DNA from: Diprion similis
Lineage: Eukaryota; Arthropoda; Insecta; Hymenoptera; Diprionidae
Assembly: GCF_021155765.1 (NCBI RefSeq)
Contig: NC_060110.1
Span: forward strand, 1,736,001 to 1,800,000
Direction: 5' to 3'
Length of the DNA stretch: 64,000 nt
Every line of letters starts with the position of its first letter. The first letter of the stretch is position 1. Below the pieces are notes generated by a model. It had not been told where the DNA came from and made no database searches. It saw nothing but the letters and a program-made list of their open reading frames with translations. Both the position numbers and the translations under genes were made by a program. Shown one piece after another: positions 52,101 through 61,812 of this stretch.

Positions 52101-52458
52101 CGAGTAGCGAGGGAATGTGTGTGCGGCGGTTGTACACTGAGATAAAATAGATCCCTGTGTTTCGATAACTTGTTAGCCCGCCTTCGACGTTAATTCGATA
52201 AGGACGTTGACCACGGAGGAGTCAGCAGACGCCGTCAAAGACAGCGAATTGGTGATGGAATTGTAAATAAAGAAATACAGTAGAGACACAAACCTCTAAA
52301 TTAACGCAGGCCATGATCCTCAGCGGCATCGGCACGGTGTCATCGTCGAATATTGGCACCATTTCCTCTTCCTTGGCCAAACACAGTCGGCACAACTCGT
52401 TTACATGAATAATAACGTTGCTGGGACTATCGCCCTTTTTTCTACTATACGTTTTCAT
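49132..52458 (-). CDS. ZAD domain plus six C2H2 zinc fingers, transcription factor, five exons
   Basis: Minus-strand exons 52,458-52,294, 50,782-50,464, 50,127-49,867, 49,783-49,604 and 49,499-49,132 join in frame to 430 residues with GT-AG introns (donors gtttgt, gtaaat, gtaaga, gtaagt). The ZAD (zinc-finger-associated domain) has Cys pairs 23/26 (CRLC) and 67/70 (CHPC) and is split by the 1.5-kb first intron. Such domains mediate dimerisation in arthropod C2H2 proteins. An acidic linker (about 110-255) contains IKQEQDSDEE at 202-211, a psi-K-x-E SUMOylation-type site followed by acidic residues. C2H2 fingers lie at 257-279, 285-307, 313-335, 341-363, 374-396 and 401-423, several with TGEKPF-type linkers. 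This predicts a nuclear sequence-specific DNA-binding protein. The start at 52,458 is the only ATG near the open frame's 5' end; the frame upstream offers only a GTG. Which family member it is cannot be said, and targets are unknown. Confidence 0.95.
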
Positions 52459-52800
52459 CTTTATCCGATATGATATCACGAATAATAGATAGAAAACGAC
52501 TTATTTTCACCTGATATTCCGCGGCTCCGAAGCCTCAGTCACATACAACGGGATCTATAATGGCGGTTGCAGGGCGCTACGCTCGAGCGTGGCGTCGTTC
52601 GCGACCCGAGAAACACAGCCTGTCCTTGTCGAAAGACGAGGAGGTCCGAGCGCAGCGGAGCGCCCCAAGTGGGAGTCGGTAAGGACGAGAACTATTATTG
52701 ATTTTCCCAATGGTGCCCGAGAAAGCCACGCGCGCCTTTTTCGTGTCGCCCCTTCAGCAGCGCCCTCTGGCACGAAATACACGTTTGGAACTAATTTACG
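52459..52800. promoter_or_regulatory. GC-rich promoter of the ZAD gene, possibly bidirectional
   Basis: A GC- and CpG-rich island in AT-rich surroundings starts just upstream of the ZAD start codon. On the plus strand an ATGGCGG at 52,559 matches the YY1/Pho core (and the TISU initiator-type element). It opens a 40-codon Arg/Ser-rich frame that runs into a good donor (gtcg, then gtaagg) at about 52,679. This could be a first exon of a divergent transcript. No downstream exon is recognised on the plus strand, so the divergent gene is unproven. Confidence 0.45.
52755..52774 (-). promoter_or_regulatory. CTCF-like binding motif
   Basis: Read on the minus strand this contains CCAGAGGGCGCTGCTG. 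It fits all nine positions of the core AGRKGGCRS of the CTCF consensus, and 11 of 14 positions of the longer form. It lies about 300 bp upstream of the ZAD gene start. Motif match only; occupancy is unknown. Confidence 0.4.
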
Positions 52801-52854
52801 ATTACCCTTCCATGGATGCCATACCAAAATCATAAGCGCACGTGGTAACCGACG

Positions 52855-52958
52855 CGTACTCTGCAGTACTTTAGTGTCACGCAAGCAGTGGATTTTGCAG
52901 AATATATTTACCATAGCGAATTAAGTGACAATGTAGCAGTCCAGCTGTACCAATGACA
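52855..52958 (+). repeat. diverged ~100-bp element, plus-strand copy
   Basis: Shares gtcacgcaa-cagtggat-tgcaga and flanking matches with the minus strand at 56,300-56,398. Both copies read SRKQWI(L/M)Q(N/S)IFT in one frame, and about half of the differences within that stretch are synonymous. The plus-strand copy then meets a stop. This is either an old dispersed repeat or a duplicated coding fragment. Family unknown. Confidence 0.5.
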
Positions 52959-53719
52959 TACTTTAGGAGATGCTGTTATTGAAACACGATCGAATGATTA
53001 AAAGAAAAAATTTTAAGCAACATTTAATATAAAACGTTACGTTTATTGGTCTAGTAATCAATTGATCAGAATTATTAATCACGTTGTAATATGACTAAAA
53101 ATAGAGTCGCTGATATATCTTTTTATTCCCGAAAAATAAAGTATTATCTTAATTAATCACGTACTTAATTCAGCGAAAAATTACGGCATGAAATTACAGT
53201 TGAATTTGTTTAATTTTCGACCAAAGAGACTGTCATTACTTTTATTATAATCTATCTAATAGTTCGTCGCTGATTTGACATTTCGATTTGATTGCAGTTT
53301 GGATATTTTAGAGCTTACACTAAGTTATGACAACCCTTTAATTTATAAGCCCTTAGGCCTTAGCCTTTACGAGAGACACGTTGTGACACTCTGGCCACGC
53401 GCATTTTATTAAATAACATTAATGTTGAGCGCCCATTGCTTTATGCAATGATAATTAAAAGAACGAAACGGAGATATATGTAGAAGCATAGAGCAATGAG
53501 ATGGTTCTCAGGACGTTTGGACTGTACCATGGGCTGTGAATAAGCAATGAATCGACGAAACAAGACTGAGAATTTATATGTTACGAAAAATGAATATTTG
53601 TTTATTCAGGAAATTAACAGGATAACAAGGAATGCTTATGGTCCGAGTGAGGATGTTGGATGTTTAGGAGCTAGCATAATTTTAAGTATACATATTTGAA
53701 ATAGGAGAGTGTTTGAAAT

Positions 53720-54040
53720 AAAGTCACTTCCCATATCGGAAAATTATAAAGATAATTAATAAACTTCCGCTGTCGGATAGTAGCACGAGGATTAATAATA
53801 GTGAACCTACACTTCCGGATGGTTGTACTCATACATACTAGACTAAAAAACAAACCCCCTATCGGATGGTTATTAATGCAAGGATAATTAACTGTAAATC
53901 TCCCCTGTTGAGGAATTGCACAGTCATATAAGACTAAATAATAAACCTCCATTATCGCATGGTTATTGTAATTGTAAACTTCCACTATCAGATGGTTACA
54001 CACAGACATCCAAAGATAGTAAACCCCCGCTCATGAGATA
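53720..54040. repeat. degenerate minisatellite, about 8 copies of a ~43-bp unit
   Basis: Recurring core aaacctccactatcggatgg with variants at about 53,721, 53,761, 53,812, 53,851, 53,895, 53,943, 53,975 and 54,020. Spacing is 32-51 bp. A second shared segment (agactaaa plus aataaac) at about 53,840 and 53,932 suggests an older double unit of about 92 bp. The minus-strand open frame across it is a by-product. Confidence 0.75.
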
Positions 54041-54279
54041 TTCCTATTATTTTGCACAAATAAGACCTCCCAACGAACGGTAAGTGTTGTTTTAAAGACT
54101 CGCAGGAAAAATGACGTTTATATCAACTCTTGGAAATTACATGATGACTCTACGTGAATAGAGGGTAGGAAGCTAAACCATGAATTTGAATACTATAAGA
54201 TTTGCTACTTTCAAAAATCAAACAGTTTAGCCAGCAAGAAGGACACCACTGCTGATTTAACTCGTAATAATCAAAAGCT

Positions 54280-54610
54280 CCAACAGACAAAAAGTCCGAA
54301 GTGCGATCCACGATACTTTCCCAGAAGAGTTCTGTAATTCAATTTACAACGTTACGAGCATACTCAAATCGATATTGACAGGCAGAAGGACCGAACTGCA
54401 ATCTGCGATACGTCGCCAACGAAAATTACGAGAAGATATAAAATTTAATTTTACTCGCAAGGATTCTAAAATAACTTTCTATCTCAATCCGGAGACAAAC
54501 AGAAAGACCGAAGTACGATCCGTGATGCTGGAACTTGTTTTCGAATATCGAAAACAGGTCCGTTATCCAAATTGACGGGCAGAGAAACCTTACTAAGATC
54601 TGCGCCGCGT
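54280..54610. repeat. degenerate tandem repeat, 4 copies of a ~100-bp unit
   Basis: Recurring segment of the form gacagacagaaagaccgaag followed by tgcgatccgcgatac. Copies begin near 54,283, 54,377, 54,493 and 54,574. Spacing (94, 116 and 81 bp) and sequence are both imperfect. The 66-codon plus-strand frame at 54,375-54,575 spans it and is probably non-coding. Confidence 0.65.
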
Positions 54611-56299
54611 CATCCCAATGTGTGAAATTGGATCCGATTTGCTAATTGGACACATAAATCGAGCTGAATTTATTTATGATTATATATTAAAGGCTAATAT
54701 TTTTGCTTAAAGGAAAAATAGCGAGGGAGTCGGTATCGCGCAGCAGATCGAAAGAAGCTCGGCGCTGCTACAAGCCATGGTCCGGCAAAGATTGTAGAGC
54801 GCTGTTTTGCCCCGCGCACTCATTTCTTTACCGATCGGCGGAATAAATCGTTGACATTATGTGAATGGAATAGACGAATTCTGACACGTTTAACGTTGAT
54901 CCATTTTATTCGAATAGAACCACTTCTAGAAAAAGATCTGATCTTTCTGAATACAAAATGTATTTTTAGGTAAATCCTCGTCGCACCTTTCCCTAACGAG
55001 TATGAGTGCTAGTAAAGTCGATCAACCATATACACAATCACTGTTATGTTTTTATTAAGTCCGAAATGCAACGGAACCACTGGAATACCTATGTGATTAG
55101 ATTTCAATCACATTATATGTCTTTAAATCATGAACAACAACCGAGAAGTGCCTGCAGGAATCGAATGTCGACATACGTCCAGTGCCATCGTTAATGAACT
55201 AATGGCTGCTGCATAGTCTAAGTCATCATCGTTTTAATTACTGGACTCTGATCGTGATGGGAAACTTCAATGATTTTTTTTGTGCACTTACCAGGTTCAT
55301 TAATCAAATTACTGGCAGCAGGACAATTTACATTCCCAGAGTTTATTGTGTAAACATATCCACTTGGTGTGACGTATCGTTATTCAATAAAGTTCATTCC
55401 AGCCGTCTAAGATTGCGGACCCACCCCGTTGATTCAATTTTGAAAATAAATTTTTTACCGAGTTTTGATTAACCCACATAGTAGTAAGTTCGAAATTAGG
55501 ATATTTTTCGTTCATTGACATAAAATCAAGCTTATCGAAAAGTAAGACCCAATACTGAACAAACAAAAAAAATGAACCAATACAAACGAACAAACGTATT
55601 ACAAACGAACTGTATGAATTTCAAAGTGGTCTGAACTGCAATTCTTGAGTTATCGTCTAGAAAATATCAGAAAAATGTGATTCACGGAAACACTGCTCAA
55701 AGTTTGTAATTGAAATTATCCGCTTTCTGAAATATCTTTCGAGTGATCTACTTCAGTAGGAATAATAATCTTCCACCGTGTAAGAATTCTTTTTCGACAT
55801 TAGCAAAATCTTCTCCATTTTTTCCACATTTCCTTGGCAATCGTAACTTCTTTTGATTTTTTTCAACTCGGATGGCAATATATTCAAAGTGATATCCTTT
55901 TTTAAATTTTGGGAATATCTCAACAGTTGTTAGATCAAAGAATTCTTGAATGATAAGGCTATTTGATTGTGTAACACAAAAGAAACTGTTTTTTGAAATT
56001 GATAAATGTGCGTACCTTGCTAAGCAATAATTGCTTAAACCGTCATAGATGCTACGCTATAAGTGCTATGAAATAAAGTCGAAGCCTAATCAATTAGCTT
56101 GTTAATAACGACGAATTTTGATCTTTTTTTCAAAAAATAAGGGAAAAAGGAGTAAAAACGAATTATAAAGAGTAGGCGGCAGAGGGGGTACCATTTAAAA
56201 CAAAATAACCATTCTCTTTCAATATCAATTATTTATTGCTGCTCGTAGGAAGACGCCAGGGAGAACCATAATTCGTTTCTTTCATTAGAATTTTCATTT
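54611..56299. other. intergenic, no supported gene
   Basis: AT-rich DNA with short frames only (55,006, 55,254 and 55,384). Nothing recognised. Confidence 0.55.
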
Positions 56300-56398
56300 C
56301 CATGTTTGTACAGTTTGGACCACCACAGTGGCACTTCGCTGTTGTAAAGATGCTCTGCATTATCCACTGTTTGCGTGACGCAGTACGACAGAATACAA
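56300..56398 (-). repeat. diverged ~100-bp element, inverted copy
   Basis: Partner of 52,855-52,958 in opposite orientation, roughly three-quarters identical by eye with small gaps. The minus-strand frame here (56,229-56,417, 62 codons starting at an ATG) stays open and continues with a Cys/His/Gly segment (CHCGGPNC). No known domain is recognised. A donor-like 'gtaagt' lies just upstream of the ATG on the same strand. Confidence 0.5.
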
Positions 56399-56494
56399 AA
56401 GAGTAACCGACATGCACTTACCGTCCAGATACCTGAAAAATTACTTCAAAAAACCTAGCTACTTCGTATCAGAGAGCGGTACTAAATCAGGGAC

Positions 56495-56890
56495 ATGAAA
56501 AACGCGAGCGTGCAGGGTTCTCCTGAGTCTATGCAGCTCTTAAGCCCCTCTTTGGTTGCTCATTATCTTCCCAATTGCAGGAAACTGCACCATGCCGTGA
56601 ATCGATCATCCCGCGACCCATCTGAGACAACGTATGATAATTGCCGCACACGAAGAGGGTCTGATGCACCCCAACACCAAGCGCAAAGCGTTTGCCTGCA
56701 TCGATACGCCACTAATTATGACCATTTCACATCATGTACCGCTAGCATCACGCTCTACACGCGTTATAGGTTCTGCAACTACGTTACGGCTAACAATAAG
56801 TGCTGGGGCATGAATTCTACGAATTTACTATTGCAATTTCGTAGATTCCATCTCATTTCTTTATATCTGCGTGAAATGAAAATGTATTAG
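56495..56890 (+). CDS. unrecognised 131-codon open frame, doubtful
   Basis: An intact ATG-to-TAG frame in a locally GC-richer, CpG-bearing patch of otherwise AT-rich DNA. The first 75 codons use varied, moderately GC-rich codons; the end becomes Phe/Leu/Tyr-rich. There is no signal peptide, membrane segment or domain, and no flanking exons were found. Alternatives are an enhancer or promoter-like island, a non-coding RNA exon, or chance. Confidence 0.2.
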   Translation: MKNASVQGSPESMQLLSPSLVAHYLPNCRKLHHAVNRSSRDPSETTYDNCRTRRGSDAPQHQAQSVCLHRYATNYDHFTSCTASITLYTRYRFCNYVTANNKCWGMNSTNLLLQFRRFHLISLYLREMKMY

Positions 56891-58034
56891 AGCGTTTTTT
56901 GATCAGAATTGTGTATAGAATGGGGCTTTGAGGCCTCTTTTCGCATTTTAGATATATACGTCAACGTCGAAATCGACCAGGGCACCACCTTTACTACGTG
57001 TATAGAAAAGTAGATATCCACCGCTCCACCTTGTTGGAAGAGTAAATTCCTGTTTGAACTGCAGTGCAGTCGCGGAAAACATAAGGATGATAACCTATAG
57101 CTAGTACGATGCGATGGGCTTTCTCAGGAGATGTTTCAGTTATTTCAAACGATCAATTGATCAAATGGTGATTCGAAAATTTTCAGATACTCAATCACTG
57201 AAAAATTCAACTAACTTCCCTTCATTATGAATGATTTTCGCGTCCTGCGATTTTTTAAGACTTGGAACTAATTAATTCGTTCTGGCTTTCAAATGGCATG
57301 ACGTACGAAATTTATAGACTTCAGATGAGCAACCATGGAAGTAAGAAAATTCAATGCGTTTTGATTGGAAACCATTTACTTCAAATGTAATCATCAATTC
57401 TATACATTATACATGTAAGTCAAAGAATATAATTTAATTTAATATGATACGAGTGTGTACGCTCGCATGAACAATTATATGTATAATTTGTACATTTGTT
57501 TTTGATATTTAAGGAGGAAAAATACATTTACGAGTACCAACCAACATCGAATATATTTTTGTACCCATATCTTCTTTCAGATGATACACATAACTTTATT
57601 CTAAGTTCTAAATCAATTTCACATAAATACATCGGCCATTTTCTACGTACAGATGTGAAAGCAGACTAGACCTTGAATGAAGAATGAATAAACTTTGTCT
57701 AGCGTTTATATACACTTTTGATTTTAACAAATTTATTTCCTTACGTTAAGAGTGTAGACTCTCGTGCATTATAAGAATTTTGAAATGGGAACATTATGCG
57801 ATTGAAGATTCTGAAAGCATTGTTACATATTTCATGCAATCGTACAGGAAAAAAAATGTAGCTTCAGGCACCTTAAAATTACACGTTCATAAAAATCGGT
57901 TACGAAAAAATTGCCATTGAAAATAAGATAAACAAACAGTTAAGCGAACTGCTTTAAACGTTAAACTGCTTTTCACGCTTTATTCGAAAGTTTGCGGTGA
58001 CTTTTTTCTCGATTCCCGAGCCAACAGTATTTTA
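56891..58034. other. intergenic, no supported gene
   Basis: AT-rich single-copy DNA; no frame, repeat or RNA gene recognised. Confidence 0.55.
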
Positions 58035-58229
58035 TCATTCACAGGATTTTGCGAATTGTTTATTATTCTTCACTGCAGATATTTGAAGACAATAAGTGGC
58101 TAATAATTTTTCCCAATAATCTTCTCCAAAAGCTTCTGACAATTGAGCTTTCTTCGCCTTGTTCACAGCGTGCCACGCTAGTTTCGGAAATAAATTAATA
58201 CGTTTCGCTGCTTCGAAAATGTTTACAAT
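58035..58229 (-). pseudogene. coding-like minus-strand segment without a start, unrecognised
   Basis: Open for 64 codons from after TAG (58,230-58,232) to TGA (58,035-58,037), with no Met at all. Amino-acid usage is strikingly protein-like: a helical, charged stretch FPKLAWHAVNKAKKAQLSEA, then FGEDYWEKLLATYC. It could be a terminal exon (weak acceptor aaattag at the upstream border) or a surviving fragment of a transposon or gene. Upstream sequence on the same strand shows stops in all frames soon after. Family not recognised. Confidence 0.35.
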
Positions 58230-58683
58230 CTAATTTGGCATATAGTGCAGGTATATCGAGCCAAGTATACTACGATAATAGTCTGACTAAACGTTATTCC
58301 TGTTTCAAATAATTGGCTAGGGAACGATCCAAGATGAGAAACCTGCATGTACTTGAAACCGTGAAAAACTAAAATAAACATGAAAAAAAAATTTTGAGCG
58401 CTAAAATCGCGGGGGCACGCGCATGCTTGGGACGAAATTTGTACGGGTTTAGTAACTACGATAATTCGAATTATAAATTGTATAATCTAAACTACGTAAA
58501 GCCGGACCGCGGCACCACTGTATGACGGAGGTGTTGACCAATGAATTTTTAGAAAATCTCAAGAAATTCAAGACTTTTGCTCGCAAAGACGCTAGGTGGA
58601 TGTACGAAAATAGCATAGCGCGGTGGGCAACGGTGGCTGGAAGAGGGTCTTGGTTGCTTTTCAGCATTTGAGCTTACTCGAGT

Positions 58684-58735
58684 TCAGTGTGTTCCACCTT
58701 CGGGAGACCGGCTCGTAACGCAAGTTACACTTAAG
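58684..58735 (+). promoter_or_regulatory. possible initiator and non-coding first exon with strong splice donor
   Basis: An arthropod-type initiator (ttcagt, 58,683-58,688) is followed 47 bp later by a near-perfect donor (ttaag, then gtaagt, junction 58,735/58,736). The segment between is GC-richer than its surroundings. No downstream partner exon was identified to the window end, and a DPE at the expected +28 position is not obvious. Confidence 0.25.
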
Positions 58736-59163
58736 GTAAGTTATAACTCCAAACGTGATTCACTGTATATTTGAGACTTGTTGCCACTCCCCCTGCACAG
58801 CTGCGGGGATCATTGCCTTATTGTAAGGTGCTAAAAAAAGTGCCTCTTACCGGCTCGAAGGGTGCCAGGGTCGCCGGAGTTTAATTACTGTCAACCGTCA
58901 ACGTGACATAGTCCCTCCGTTTAGTATAATGTGTCACTCACTTCGCGACCATACGTCCACCTATCCACATTATCATTACGATGTGCTTGGATAAATATTT
59001 GCAGTAACTTACTCATCATAAGACTGGAAACGATTCATTAGCTACAGGGAAAATCATTTCTACCCTTCGAGCTGTTTGCAACTAAACCATAGAAATTACA
59101 CCATGCTAAATATGCAAAATTTCCTCTTTTCGCAGACCACTGTTTAATTTATGATACGTCAAG

Positions 59164-59189
59164 TTTTTTTTTTTTTTTTTTTTTTTTTT
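59164..59189. repeat. 26-base poly-T tract
   Basis: Uninterrupted run of 26 T. It could be the poly(A) tail of a retroposed copy on the minus strand, but no element body or target-site duplication was recognised next to it. Confidence 0.9.
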
Positions 59190-60270
59190 CTCATTTAATA
59201 GTCGTATAATTATTCGTTCTCATCAAAATTAAAAGTGGTTCAGCCTATAGCCAGTTATATTCTTTGCGACAATCGAATCCTCGTGATTTGTGTAAACGTT
59301 ATTCGTTGGTAACAATTGTTTGAAGCGAACTCCGTGTTCTGCAAGGTTGTTTTGATAAGACTTACACTTTCATATCGAACAAAGTTAAACTAGTGATTTC
59401 AGTTGTTACGGTTAACAACGCTGATTCGTCTACTAAATATAAGGTCATTTTTCAAAAAGGCTTATTTTTTGTACGTGGAATAGATACGAGGTGTTTTATT
59501 TCTTTCGTGTTTTACCTGAGGATCAGAAAAAATCTGAGGAATTTGATCAATTGTTGTGAAATATCGAACTGCTGAACTGTGATCACGGAAGTACAATCCT
59601 GTGAAGACCGTGTAATTTCATCAATTTGAGAAAATTCGATCACAGAACTTTCATGAATAATACTTGTTGATACTTGTATGCTCAGAATGTTCAAAATTTC
59701 CTCAAACTATCCATATCGAATACATGATCCGCATTCGGAAGTCTCTGGAAATGTGATAGAAAAAAATTAAGGGAGCCGTATTGGAAGTTATGAATCTTGT
59801 AGAATACTACATAAGTTAAGTGAAATTAAGTATTGAATTTCACCTGTCAGTTTTAAATGCAAAAACTTCAATCAAATTTCTTTCCGAAAATCGAAACGTT
59901 GTAACAACAGTTTAGGCTGCATGAAATTATCGAAACGTAAAGATTTTTAGAGTATGCAAAATTTCTACTTTACCGAATGAAAACATCGAAAATTGCTCTA
60001 CAATATTTGGCGGTATAGCGTATAATAGTAACGCGTTGATTTTGCACATTTCGATTACCGTTTGCCTGAAAAAGTTTGCATAGATAAAGTTCCGATAAGA
60101 TTTCCCTGAAATCCACTGCAATTCTCTGCTCAAAGAACCTCTTCAAAGCAAATTACAATAAGGAAGACTCAGTGGTCAGTGATGATACATCTCGTAGTCA
60201 GGCGTCCCAATTTGTATTACGTAACAGGTGCGAAAATATAATATTATAAAAATACTCTTAAGAATATAAG
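59190..60270. other. intergenic, no supported gene
   Basis: AT-rich; short frames at 59,393, 59,512 and 59,927 have no support. Confidence 0.55.
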
Positions 60271-60416
60271 TATAAAACGCTGGCTTTCGAAAAAGTCAGG
60301 ATGAGCGATATTTATTATTCCAGCGTGGCAATGCCCGATACTTATGAATACGTTCGTGGTGAACGGTCGGTCATTAGTCGTCGGCTTTCACGGGCCTTCC
60401 GCGACTTTCGTCAACG
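60271..60416 (+). promoter_or_regulatory. TATA box with possible short first coding exon
   Basis: TATAAAA at 60,271-60,277, with a tcagg initiator-like site at 60,296-60,300. A frame starting ATG at 60,301 (or the in-frame ATG at 60,331, which leaves a more realistic leader) reads Arg/Ser-rich sequence to a donor (caacg, then gtaaat, junction 60,416/60,417). If unspliced it stops one codon later. Composition in this stretch (ERSVISRRLSRAFRDFRQ) is protein-like. An overlapping plus frame at 60,344-60,616 is the alternative. No downstream exon was found, so this is a candidate only. Confidence 0.28.
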
Positions 60417-61015
60417 GTAAATACCACCTTCATTTCATTCGGCGTTTTCCACCCCCGCTGGTAATCCAACCCGACCAGCGTATCGAGATTTTCCGAGGCC
60501 ATACGAGTTTTCCCGAAATTTCACGAACCCGCATATTATACACGTCTCGCGGCGAACTTTTTGCGTATAAGTATGCAAAGTCGATATACACATATATTCG
60601 GAGGAATCCGCGCTAAATTTAAACCGCATAGGTGTGAGTACGGCCAAAACCGCAGGGACGCACCTATAATTCTCTTCTCTGAGGACACGCGTTCACCTTA
60701 AAACCGTCTCTGACGCACGAAGATCTGATTTATACGCGTTCGACGATAATTCGGTTGGGTTTCCATGTAATTGGGTCACACAATAATTTTTCAAGTGCGA
60801 TGTCAAACCGTTTCATAAGAACTTATAATGTTTATCGATAGAGTCTGGATCTTTTGACGATAAAGAAGAACGCTAGCGATAATTGACGCTCAAGAATAGA
60901 AGCATTCTTTTTTCAAATCCGTTATAGTCGGATTAGTCCAGCACTCTATCGCAGCCAGCCAATACATTATCGACAAAGTCAAGTTTTTAAGTCAATCAGT
61001 AACTGAACTCGATCT

Positions 61016-61330
61016 TCATGAGTAGTAATTGAAATAAGTAATCAGTTCATCTGTTTTCACACCATATATGCTGTAACACTTTAAGGATCCCTCAAAGCAT
61101 GGCATAATTAATTTTGCTTCCGAATATCTGTCAAGTGACAAGCACCGAGACATGGAGTTTGAAAGCATGTCAACGCACCCTCGTGAACTCTTGTCAGTAT
61201 GCATATACATAACGAAGCGATGATTTAAGTACTGTTCTATAATAGTGAGTTTCGCTCGTTTTTCACGTCCGGGGTCTTCTCTTCGGCCCTGTTTTTCTGG
61301 CACAGATTCCAGAATACTCAGCCGACTCAT
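61016..61330 (-). CDS. unrecognised 104-codon open frame, doubtful
   Basis: ATG-initiated frame. Its first 30 residues are highly charged (PEKQGRREDPGREKRAK); the remainder is mixed. No domain, signal peptide or membrane segment, and no splice partners identified. It overlaps a plus-strand frame (61,245-61,487) that looks less protein-like. Probably chance or a lineage-specific small gene. Confidence 0.2.
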   Translation of the reverse strand: MSRLSILESVPEKQGRREDPGREKRAKLTIIEQYLNHRFVMYMHTDKSSRGCVDMLSNSMSRCLSLDRYSEAKLIMPCFEGSLKCYSIYGVKTDELITYFNYYS

Positions 61331-61669
61331 CTATTTCTCCCTCCTTCTACATGGTATCTCGTTCACAGCTTCTTCCTACTTCACTGTATGGCTGCTCTGC
61401 AGAATTATCCCCTTCCGTGTGTATGTAACTTGTGGTACTTTTACATTCCAAACACTTTATTCCAGGATTAAGTCGTATAAGATTTGATAGAGTGTAAGCA
61501 CGTTATAAAAACTCAAGAGCCCCTCAAATTTAGAGGTGTTGGCTTAGTTTACTATTTAATTATGACATTGAATAGCATCGAAAAATTTTTCACCTTCCAT
61601 CAAGAAAACTACAGAATTCACGGTGTGAATATTTGGTCAAGAAATACCCTTGAACGCTTGACCGAATGA

Positions 61670-61812
61670 CAGAGGGGCTTCGAGGGCTTGACCTCGGTGA
61701 AAGGGAACGCGGAGGAGGAACTTTGAGGGTCGTAAAGAGGTCGCGGGCGCCAGAATTTCTCAGCAGTCGCGGTATTTGGCTTTTGTGTCTTCGCCATCAC
61801 CCGACTGAGCTA
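61670..61812 (-). mobile_element. tRNA-like SINE candidate (A-box present)
   Basis: On the minus strand TAGCTCAGTCGGG (61,800-61,812) matches a tRNA D-arm / Pol III A-box. About 100 bp further on, GGTCAAGCCC is a weak B-box-like sequence. The body is GC-rich compared with its flanks. A complete tRNA cloverleaf cannot be formed. A decayed tRNA-derived SINE is possible; so is a chance A-box in a GC-rich island. The 60-codon frame here is not supported. Confidence 0.25.

Noticed and set aside
52555..52924. Long overlapping frames on both strands in the ZAD promoter
   Set aside because: A GC-rich stretch with few stops in any frame; no domain. Only the short ATGGCGG frame with a donor is kept as a candidate.
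53671..54009. 112-codon minus-strand frame
   Set aside because: It runs across the degenerate minisatellite, whose repeated unit explains the openness.
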